Shown one piece after another: positions 13,608-19,515 of a stretch of DNA of 19,515 bases. Each line of letters begins with the position of its first letter. Positions within the stretch are counted from its first letter, which is position 1. Source of the DNA: CAG-791 sp963658695 (GTDB lineage Bacteria > Bacillota > Clostridia > Lachnospirales > Lachnospiraceae); the NCBI GenBank assembly GCA_963658695.1, contig CAVKRN010000045.1, positions 1 through 19,515 on the forward strand, given 5' to 3'. Made by a program: the position numbers and the translations under genes. The notes below the pieces were generated by a model. The model saw only the letters and a list, made by a program, of their open reading frames with translations. It was not told where the DNA came from and searched no databases.

Positions 13608-14743
13608 TATAAATCATCCTCCAACAGTTCATCTCCCAAAAGGAACTCATCAATATCCATCGTTTCCTCTTCCTGTGGCTTCACTTTGAACTGCACCATC
13701 GACTTTTCCCGCGGCTTTGGCTGCGGCCGATTTTCATCCGCGGAGTTTTCCTGCGCCGCCCTGCGGGCAAGCTCGCGTTCCAACTCCTCCCTTGGAATCG
13801 GTGCCGTCCGATCGTCCGTCCTGCGATGGTTACTGCGAATGTCATTCGAATGAACCTGGGCCGGACGCTGGTAAGCTGATGCCTCTTTGTGCTTGCGCAC
13901 GTCTTTGTTTTTTTCTTTTTTCTTTTGTTCCTTCATCTGCTCACGATTGCCGGAACCCACGTTCTCATCCAAAGGAATCATGGCAAGGGTGGACAGATTC
14001 AAATATCGGTCCACATCCTCCGTCGTCTTCACCGTATCATCCAGCAGATAGCGAAGCGTAACCACTGCTCCTGCCAGTACCGCTCCGATCAGTGCCGCCA
14101 TTCCGGCCCATTTGGAACAACTTGGTGCCGACTTTCTGGTCGGAAGATTGGCCTCCTCGTACGTATTCACGGCATCAATCTGCATGGTGTCGATAATCAG
14201 GTCCGCCGCTTCCGTCCGAATGTCGTTGGCCATCTTCTGCGCCAGAGAAGGATCCGTATCCGTCACAGTAATTGCAACAATTCGTGTATCAGTAGGCGTG
14301 CTGACATCCACCTTTCCAAGAAATGTTGAATAATCGTATTTCGCGGACAGATTGTTGTCCGCAATCACCTTTTCAATTACGGTGCGCGAAGTGATCAGCT
14401 CCGCATAATCCTTGGTCAGCTGTGAGCCCACCTGCAGATCGGTATAGGTCGACTGATTGGAATTCTCGTTCTTTTTATCCAGAACGTAAATCTTCGTGGT
14501 GGACTGGAACTGCTCCGGCAGCACAAACTTGCTGTAGCTAAAGGCTGCAGCCCCAAAAACAACAGCAACCAAAAGGATCAGCCAGATCCAGTGGAGCAGC
14601 ACTCCAAACAGCTCTCCCAAATCAATGGTGACCTCATCGTTCTCCTCAGTATTTGCAAAATATGTGCGTCCGCCGACCATTCCTCCGGACATAGATCCCT
14701 GCGCCGCACCGCTCATTCGATTCGGATTAGAATTCTCCTGCAT
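13607..14743 (-). CDS. Wzz/YveK-type polysaccharide co-polymerase, BY-kinase activator
   Basis: This membrane protein is expected to set chain length and to activate the BY-kinase encoded next. In 378 residues: a cytoplasmic N-terminus with VTIDLGELFGVLLHWIW (38-54) leading into TM1 (about 50-72), an outside domain with the Wzz pattern 'QFQSTTKIYVLDK' (78-90) and 'LTKDYAELITSRTVIEKVI' (109-127), TM2 (about 211-233), and a cytoplasmic YLLDDTVKTTEDVDRYL juxtamembrane segment (232-248) typical of the family. From about 261 to 378 it has an extra, highly charged, low-complexity tail ending in DEFLLGDELLEDDL; usual homologues stop near residue 250-260. Start ATG at 14741-14743 with GGGGGAG upstream. 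First gene of the operon. Confidence 0.92.
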   Translation of the reverse strand: MQENSNPNRMSGAAQGSMSGGMVGGRTYFANTEENDEVTIDLGELFGVLLHWIWLILLVAVVFGAAAFSYSKFVLPEQFQSTTKIYVLDKKNENSNQSTYTDLQVGSQLTKDYAELITSRTVIEKVIADNNLSAKYDYSTFLGKVDVSTPTDTRIVAITVTDTDPSLAQKMANDIRTEAADLIIDTMQIDAVNTYEEANLPTRKSAPSCSKWAGMAALIGAVLAGAVVTLRYLLDDTVKTTEDVDRYLNLSTLAMIPLDENVGSGNREQMKEQKKKEKNKDVRKHKEASAYQRPAQVHSNDIRSNHRRTDDRTAPIPREELERELARRAAQENSADENRPQPKPREKSMVQFKVKPQEEETMDIDEFLLGDELLEDDL

Positions 14744-14755
14744 GCAATTCTCCCC

Positions 14756-14776
14756 CAGACAGCACAGTGCTGCCTG
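14756..14776 (-). promoter_or_regulatory. Hairpin next to the ribosome binding site of the co-polymerase gene
   Basis: On the minus strand CAGGCAGC and GCTGTCTG (with one G-U pair) form an 8-bp stem with a 5-base loop, and the stem's 3' end touches the GGGGGAG Shine-Dalgarno sequence. A second small stem, GCTTTT-TGA-AAAAGC-like, lies just upstream. Structure could affect translation; this is inference. Confidence 0.5.
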
Positions 14777-14826
14777 ATTGCTTTTTCAAAAAGCTGTAAC
14801 AATCCAGCCTGTAGATACTCCACTAA

Positions 14827-14855
14827 ACTATAGAAAAACAACTGATGCCCCGCAA
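14827..14855 (-). promoter_or_regulatory. Probable promoter of the polysaccharide operon
   Basis: On the minus strand TTGCGG (14850-14855) and TATAGT (14827-14832) with a 17-bp spacer make a fair sigma-A promoter. The leader to the co-polymerase start would be about 77 nt. The -35 half lies in the arm of a larger hairpin (CAGTTGT with ACAACTG). Confidence 0.6.
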
Positions 14856-14896
14856 GTGGCAGCTGCACTTATTACAAATGCCACAAACAGTTGTGT

Positions 14897-14954
14897 CAGA
14901 TGCAAATGCCCGCCAGTGACGAATCCTATCAGAACCGTCGTTGGCGGGCATCTG
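14897..14954. terminator. Long hairpin 3' of the YprB-like gene
   Basis: ATGCCCGCCA (14906-14915) pairs perfectly with TGGCGGGCAT (14942-14951), with an inner ACGA/TCGT stem, 12 bp after the YprB-like stop codon. No T-run follows on the minus strand, so it may protect or process the 3' end rather than stop transcription. Further downstream on the same strand ACAACTG/CAGTTGT with an inner GTGGCA/TGCCAC stem is followed by five T residues (14833-14837) and could be the actual terminator. Confidence 0.5.
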
Positions 14955-14966
14955 AATGTAACACGA

Positions 14967-16349
14967 TTACTGCACAGCCGTCACATGTTGGAACACATAC
15001 GTGGCATACTCCGCAAAAAAGGCCTTGTCCTTCTTCATCTCCGGCTTGAATTCAAACCAGACAGTCTTATCCCTTCGCTGCTGCCGAAAGAGCGGCGTAT
15101 ACTTGTCCGACCACTCCGGAAGGAAAGCTCCCACCTTTCCGGTATAGCAGTTCTCCGCCGTCGCCTGCTGGCGGTGCTGCGGATCCACATAAGCCGCAAT
15201 GGACTTGTGAATTGCCTGGTCCAACTCCGGCAGGTAATAATAGTCCTTATAATTCGGATAGAAATAGTGCAGTTTTCCATTGAAAATCGGTATTTTCAGC
15301 GTGACCTTTCCGCCGCTGATGGTGCAATAGCATCCATCCCGGGATGTTGTTACCGGATGGTCGCAGAAGGCATTTTCCGACATTCCCTCCGCTCTGGCAT
15401 GAAGGACCATCTCCTGCTGCGGTGTACCATCTACGCCCCGGAAGGTGTTAGCCTGAGCCTGGTACACCGTCAGGGATCCGCTCAAAAGATCCTTCCATGT
15501 CAGCACCTGCGTCATGGCAATCAATCCGCTTACATCAGCCGCGTTGTGCGACAGGAGCATGAGCCGCATTTCCGAACGATCCTTCGGCTCTTTCTCATCC
15601 TTCCGATCCGTCCCCGACTCTGCAGCAGCGCCGTCTTGCGCGGAATCCGTCTGCGCAAGATTCGCATCCTCCTGATGCGATGCTTCCTTCTGGCTCTCTT
15701 CTGTCGCCTTTTTCTGATTCAAAAGCTCCTGTTCCTTGAGAAGCTGGTTGATCATCGCCGCATCGATGCGCTTGGTGGTCGCTGTCGTAAAATCCCGTTC
15801 CCTTGCCTCGCGGATGGTTTCCTGTTTTTTCTGAAGGTAATCCAGATATACAGAAATCAGCTCTTTGCCGTTTCGATTCTCTCTCCGCCCGGTTTCCAGA
15901 AACGCTTCCACCGTCTGCTGACGGCAGTCCGGAAGCGAAAACAGCTTCTGAAAAGGCTTTACATACCGGTACAGATCCAGTGACTTCATCGCGGACGGAA
16001 AATCCTCCGCCCCCGGTGTTCCCTGCAATCCGTTCCAGACGATGCGTCTTGCCAGAAACGGCAGATCAAACTGACGGCCGTTATAATGCAGAAGCGTTGT
16101 GAATTTCTTGGTAAAAAGAAGGAAGGACGTAAGAATATCCGCTTCCCCTTCTCCTGTGTCATCAAACCACTGGATCAGTTTCCAGCAGTCATCCTCCCAG
16201 TATCCGCAGCCGATGAGATAGATCCGGTTTTTCTCCGCAGTGATACCGGTCGTCTCAATGTCCACAGCCAGAATATTCTCTCTGCCGCCAAAGCGGGAAA
16301 GGGGATACTCATCGGTGTAGCCCGCCAATTCCCCTGTGATAATCTGCAT
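14967..16349 (-). CDS. YprB-like ribonuclease H-fold 3'-5' exonuclease-type protein
   Basis: The N-terminal half is a DEDD-type RNase H-fold exonuclease domain as in the YprB family: LAVDIETTG with Asp30 and Glu32, LLHYNGRQFDLPFL with Asn90 and Asp95, SLDLYR with Asp125, and LLSHNAADVSGL with His268 and Asp272. All metal ligands are present, so activity is plausible; the substrate in this family is not established. Between about 170 and 260 a charged, Gln/Lys/Glu-rich insertion, probably disordered or coiled-coil, separates the third and fourth motifs. Residues 290-460 form a C-terminal domain with strand-rich segments that I do not recognise. 460 residues; start ATG at 16347-16349 with GGAG six bases upstream. 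It follows the dipeptidase after 64 bp. Confidence 0.85.
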   Translation of the reverse strand: MQIITGELAGYTDEYPLSRFGGRENILAVDIETTGITAEKNRIYLIGCGYWEDDCWKLIQWFDDTGEGEADILTSFLLFTKKFTTLLHYNGRQFDLPFLARRIVWNGLQGTPGAEDFPSAMKSLDLYRYVKPFQKLFSLPDCRQQTVEAFLETGRRENRNGKELISVYLDYLQKKQETIREARERDFTTATTKRIDAAMINQLLKEQELLNQKKATEESQKEASHQEDANLAQTDSAQDGAAAESGTDRKDEKEPKDRSEMRLMLLSHNAADVSGLIAMTQVLTWKDLLSGSLTVYQAQANTFRGVDGTPQQEMVLHARAEGMSENAFCDHPVTTSRDGCYCTISGGKVTLKIPIFNGKLHYFYPNYKDYYYLPELDQAIHKSIAAYVDPQHRQQATAENCYTGKVGAFLPEWSDKYTPLFRQQRRDKTVWFEFKPEMKKDKAFFAEYATYVFQHVTAVQ

Positions 16350-16413
16350 ACTCTGCTCCGTCCTTTCCGCTCAATTCTTCACCGCTACTACACGCATCCA
16401 TGCAGCCTTTCGA

Positions 16414-18015
16414 TCAGTGATCCGACCGGGCATACTGGTTCTTCATGTGATTGGTCGCATCAAAAAGAACCTCGTTTAAGGTTTTTCCTGTTTCCTTCCG
16501 AAGCATGGCCGCAATTTCCTCATTGGCCTCTTCGCGAAGCTTCGCACGCTCCGAATCCGTCTCTGCCGCTGCCTGCAGGCGGTCGTACTTGGCAATCAGT
16601 GCATGTCCCTTGGACTGCACGGCCTGCTGATAGTGTTCAATGTGATTGAGGTTCTTGCCGTAGCAGGCATCCGAGAGTGCCTCAATGAGTCTTGCCGACC
16701 AGTAGAAATTATCCGTTGTCACTTCCTTCGATGTATTGGAAAGGTACGCCGGCGTTGTCTCCACATTCGCATAGAAAGGAACCGCAGTATTAAACACGTT
16801 GGAGCCAAAGGCCAGCCACTCCACGGCCCTGTATTCCTCCGGCAGATCGCCCCGCAGCTGAATGATCGCCACAAAGTCCGTGCGGTTTACACCGATGGAG
16901 CGATATGCGCCGCGCATGGACGGATCGCCGTAGCTTGCGTAAGGATCGTAGGGCGTTCCCTGATAATGGGAGGAAAGGATATATTTTACATCCTCTACCG
17001 TCACCTTACGCTCCGGAATCATGCACCAAGGGATGTCATCGGACATCGGTGTGAAATCTGCCTCCGGTCCGTCCCACTGCACGGTGTGCGGGTTAAAATA
17101 ACGACCGATGAACCAGGCTCTTGGTGTGTTGTACACGTGATCGGCATCATCGTGAGTGCCGAAGGCCTCCCGGGGATTGATGCATGCGCCATGAGAGCAC
17201 TCGTCCTCTTCCTCTTCACCCTGCGCTTCGCTGCAATCCTCTTCCGAATTCTCCCGGCAGCAGCAGTGTCCGCAGCACTCATCCTCCAGGTCGTAAGGCG
17301 TTTCCATCGTAAGATCCAGATGATTGTCCGCGATGAATTCCGGAAGATCCGAAGAGCACATGAAGAATTCCTGCTCTCCCATCGCATCCTCCAGGTCCAG
17401 AAGGTCAATGCCCAGCTGGTTTGGCATCATGACATAGGCATTGTCCGGTACGCGGCAGGCCATCCAGTGGTGACCGCCGATGGTTTCCAGCCACCAGATT
17501 TCATCGGTATCCTGAAACGCGATGCCGTTCATCTCGTAGGTTCCGTATTGCTCCAGAAGCGCTCCCAGGCGCTTCACACCATCCCGTGCGCTGCGGATAT
17601 AGGGAAGGACCAGCACCACCAGATCCTCTTCACCGATTCCTCCGATCTGCTCTTTCCCGTCGTTCTCCTCTGCAGGTATATACTCCACCAGCGGATCCGC
17701 ACCCAGAACGCGCTCATTGGCAGAAATCGTTTCCGTTGCTGTCATGGCAACGCCCGCTGCATTAACGCCGCTGGCCGCCCAGATTCCCACTCCCTTCAGT
17801 GCATTCGGAACTGCTGTATACCGCATCGGGTTATCCGGAAGCTCGATCTCCACATGGGAAATCACGGATTTATAGTGTCTTGGTTGATCCTGTGGCTGTA
17901 CGACAACAAATTTCTTTGGTGTGTAATGTCCGGCGCCGGAATCATCGTTCCGGGCAATGATGGTCGAGCCGTCGTACGAGGCTTCTTTTCCTACAAGTAT
18001 AGTTGTGCAGGGCAT
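16414..18015 (-). CDS. pepD: C69-family dipeptidase with Cys-rich acidic insertion
   Basis: C69 dipeptidases are N-terminal-nucleophile hydrolases that become active when the residues before a Cys are removed. Here the sequence begins MPCTTILVGKEAS with DGSTIIARNDD (15-25), so Cys3 is the expected nucleophile. Other family features are KGVGIWAASGVNAAGVAMTATET (74-96), DEIWWLETIGGHHWMACRVPD (171-191) and WFIGRYFNP (301-309). The length (533) is a little above the 470-500 typical of the family, mainly because of residues 244-290: eight Cys (247, 248, 251, 252, 253, 261, 273, 278), two His (250, 275) and many acidic residues. Start ATG at 18013-18015 with GAAGGA upstream gives the nucleophile at position 3; longer readings upstream overlap prs. 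It lies 28 bp after prs, so both are probably on one transcript. Confidence 0.92.
   Translation of the reverse strand: MPCTTILVGKEASYDGSTIIARNDDSGAGHYTPKKFVVVQPQDQPRHYKSVISHVEIELPDNPMRYTAVPNALKGVGIWAASGVNAAGVAMTATETISANERVLGADPLVEYIPAEENDGKEQIGGIGEEDLVVLVLPYIRSARDGVKRLGALLEQYGTYEMNGIAFQDTDEIWWLETIGGHHWMACRVPDNAYVMMPNQLGIDLLDLEDAMGEQEFFMCSSDLPEFIADNHLDLTMETPYDLEDECCGHCCCRENSEEDCSEAQGEEEEDECSHGACINPREAFGTHDDADHVYNTPRAWFIGRYFNPHTVQWDGPEADFTPMSDDIPWCMIPERKVTVEDVKYILSSHYQGTPYDPYASYGDPSMRGAYRSIGVNRTDFVAIIQLRGDLPEEYRAVEWLAFGSNVFNTAVPFYANVETTPAYLSNTSKEVTTDNFYWSARLIEALSDACYGKNLNHIEHYQQAVQSKGHALIAKYDRLQAAAETDSERAKLREEANEEIAAMLRKETGKTLNEVLFDATNHMKNQYARSDH
17182..17277 (-). other. Cys/His/acidic insertion inside the dipeptidase
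   Basis: Residues 247-278 hold the clusters CCGHCCC, EDC, ECSHGAC separated by EENSEED-type acidic runs. The Cys spacing (CC-x2-CCC, then CxxxxC) could bind metal or form disulfides. The gene's flanking parts read as normal family sequence, so this looks like a loop insertion. Confidence 0.7.
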
Positions 18016-18043
18016 TTGTTTATCCTTCTTTCTGCGTTCTACA

Positions 18044-19270
18044 TCAAAAATCTGTGGTTTCCAGCTCCAGCTGTTCGAATTCCGACTGCTCCTTCTGATT
18101 GAACTTCGCCAGAAGTTCATGAATCTTGGATGTCGGCGTCGTCATATTGGAGATGGACGCATCGTGATTGAAAAAGTCAATGATATTGGCAAGATATTTG
18201 CCCATATCCGCCTGGCCAAACCAAGGGCGCTCCCGGAGCTCAGGCGGCTGCCAGGTAAGGTTTGACGTAATGACAAGGTCAAAATCTCCGCGCTCGTAGG
18301 CAGCATCAAAGTCATCCAGTCCATCCGTAAACAAACCAAAGGTCGTGCACAGGAAGACTCTGCCGGCATGCATCGCCTTGAGCTGTCTGGCGGTATCCAG
18401 AATGCTGCCGCCGGAAGAAATCATGTCATCCATGACAATCACGTCCTTCCCGGCAAGATCACTTCCCAGGAATTCATGCGCGACAATCGGATTCTTACCG
18501 TTAACGATGCGGGAATAATCTCTTCTCTTATAGAACATACCGGTATCTGCACCGATGACTCCGGCAAAGTAAACTGCTCGGTCCAGTGCCCCCTCATCCG
18601 GAGAGATCACAACGAAATGCTCCTTGTCCAGAACAATGTCCGGGAAAGAATGAATGATGGCCCGCAGGAACTGATACGGCGAAAGGAAATTGTCGAAGTT
18701 CGCCAGCGGCGCGACGTTCTGGATTCGCGGATCATGGGCGTCGAAGGTAATAAAATTCTCAACGCCAAGATCCACCAGCTCGCGGAACATATTCGCAGCA
18801 TCCAGTGACTCTCTGCCCGAACGGTTGTGCTGTCTGCCCTCATAGAGAAATGGCATGATCACCGAGATTCTGGCAGCCTTTCCGTTGATAGCCGCCACAA
18901 TTCGCTTCAGATCCTGGAAATGATCATCCGGCGACATATGATTGATGAAGCCGTTCATCTTGTAGGTCAGGGAATGATTGGTGACATCGGTCAGAATGAA
19001 AATATCTTTTCCGCGGCAGGAATCCGAAATCACACCCTTTCCTTCTCCTGTACCAAAACGAACGCACTCCGCCTGCATGCGGTAGTCATTGCGGATATAC
19101 CCCTGGAAAGCCGTGTCATTTTTCCCGGCATTGTCGAAATTCCTGCGAAAGGAAACAAGATATTCGTTGACAATCTCGCCAAGCGCTACGGCCGAAGGCA
19201 TAACAACAAGTTCCAGGGGTGCAACCGGAAGCTTGCGCTCAAGTTGCTGATGCAGCTTTAAATCAGACAT
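18044..19270 (-). CDS. prs: Ribose-phosphate pyrophosphokinase (PRPP synthetase), divergent long form
   Basis: PRPP synthetase transfers pyrophosphate from ATP to ribose 5-phosphate, feeding purine, pyrimidine, NAD, His and Trp synthesis in the cytoplasm. The 408-residue protein contains the catalytic flexible-loop region MPFLYEGRQHNRSGRESL (139-156), FDAHD (176-180, canonical DLHA-like), and the PRPP-binding loop VIVMDDMISSGGSI (277-290). The loop differs from the usual DDIIDTAGTI and the protein is longer than the about 315-residue standard enzyme, which fits the divergent Prs-like group of clostridia. Start ATG at 19268-19270 has GAGGA eight bases upstream; an in-frame TTG eight codons earlier has no good site. 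A promoter at 19315-19343 lies close upstream. Confidence 0.9.
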   Translation of the reverse strand: MSDLKLHQQLERKLPVAPLELVVMPSAVALGEIVNEYLVSFRRNFDNAGKNDTAFQGYIRNDYRMQAECVRFGTGEGKGVISDSCRGKDIFILTDVTNHSLTYKMNGFINHMSPDDHFQDLKRIVAAINGKAARISVIMPFLYEGRQHNRSGRESLDAANMFRELVDLGVENFITFDAHDPRIQNVAPLANFDNFLSPYQFLRAIIHSFPDIVLDKEHFVVISPDEGALDRAVYFAGVIGADTGMFYKRRDYSRIVNGKNPIVAHEFLGSDLAGKDVIVMDDMISSGGSILDTARQLKAMHAGRVFLCTTFGLFTDGLDDFDAAYERGDFDLVITSNLTWQPPELRERPWFGQADMGKYLANIIDFFNHDASISNMTTPTSKIHELLAKFNQKEQSEFEQLELETTDF

Positions 19271-19314
19271 AAAAAGAATCCTCACACTATGCAAATGTAT
19301 ACACGATGCTATCT

Positions 19315-19343
19315 ATTGTACTGTCTGCCTCATTTGCTTGCAA
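19315..19343 (-). promoter_or_regulatory. Promoter of prs
   Basis: On the minus strand TTGCAA (19338-19343) and TACAAT (19315-19320) with a 17-bp spacer make a good sigma-A promoter. The predicted start near 19308 leaves a leader of about 38 nt. The -35 sits inside a GCTTGCAAGC palindrome (19336-19345) and inside an inverted repeat with the element to the right. Confidence 0.82.
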
Positions 19344-19515
19344 GCACCGAGGTTTCGATGCCATTTTATTATGATTACAGTTCACTCGCCAACCAGACGA
19401 CAGGGTGGCGGAGAATGTCCAGATCAGGGGCCTTGCGAGGCCTCGGTGCTTGCGAGCGTTCTGTGCGAGCTTAGCACCGCTAGGTCCGAGGATGGAGCGG
19501 GAGCGTACCCTGATC
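19336..19515. repeat. Multi-hairpin element upstream of prs
   Basis: A run of nested inverted repeats: GATCAGGG (19422-19429) with CCCTGATC (19508-19515) as an outer 8-bp stem; inside it GGCCT-TGCG-AGGCC (19429-19442), and CCTCGG/CCGAGG (19441-19446, 19486-19491) around GGTGCT/AGCACC (19445-19450, 19473-19478). A 17-base segment at 19336-19352 matches the reverse complement of 19441-19457 at 16 of 17 positions, enclosing a CGCCA/TGGCG hairpin (19387-19410). No coding sequence seen. It may be an intergenic repeat family or a structured RNA; it continues to the window edge. Confidence 0.6.

Noticed and set aside
14778..15983. 401-residue plus-strand frame
   Set aside because: Antisense to the YprB-like gene, which has its full set of DEDD motifs.
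16603..18102. 499-residue plus-strand frame antisense to the dipeptidase
   Set aside because: A mirror of the C69 gene; an open antisense frame is expected from its codon use. The minus-strand protein is an unmistakable family member.
19422..19515. ykkC-type (guanidine/PRPP) riboswitch upstream of prs
   Set aside because: Short matches such as CTAGG and GTCCGAG occur, but on the plus strand, facing away from prs, and the rest of the conserved core is not seen.

Overview
The window looks like chromosomal core sequence from a moderately GC-rich low-redundancy Gram-positive clostridium, most likely a Lachnospiraceae-type organism. The evidence is the gene order dgt-dnaG-rpoD-trmK-nif3, a nucleoside kinase fused to a TGS domain, the long divergent PRPP synthetase, a BY-kinase/Wzz pair of Firmicutes type, strong GGAGG-type ribosome binding sites, and tRNAs without encoded CCA. 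I cannot name the species from sequence alone. Every gene I can support is on the minus strand, so the window reads right to left.

From right to left: (1) a hairpin-rich region (19336-19515) and a good sigma-A promoter lead into prs (PRPP synthesis), then a C69 dipeptidase with a cysteine-rich insertion, then a YprB-like RNase H-fold exonuclease. (2) A separate promoter at 14827-14855 drives a tight three-gene unit (1-bp and 4-bp overlaps): a Wzz/YveK polysaccharide co-polymerase with a long charged tail, its CpsD/CapB BY-kinase, and a lipoprotein that I read as a class B sortase fold with all three catalytic positions replaced. A small secreted protein of unknown function follows. (3) Three tRNA genes: Leu(CAG), Leu(AAG), Val(GAC), with promoter and terminators. 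(4) The macromolecular-synthesis group dgt, dnaG, rpoD (DNA precursor control, primase, housekeeping sigma factor), followed by trmK and nif3 and the TGS-kinase. A 60-base run of N lies between dgt and dnaG. (5) rnpB (RNase P RNA), a membrane-anchored trypsin-fold protein lacking its catalytic His, and a G3E-family metallochaperone GTPase with His/Cys-rich tandem repeats, cut by the left edge of the window.

The parts most worth a second look are the pseudo-sortase lipoprotein in the BY-kinase operon, the trypsin-like pseudo-protease beside rnpB, the Cys-rich insertion in the dipeptidase, the A34 leucine tRNA, an insertion in the housekeeping sigma factor, and the multi-hairpin element upstream of prs. 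No CRISPR array, phage, transposase or classical defence system is visible.
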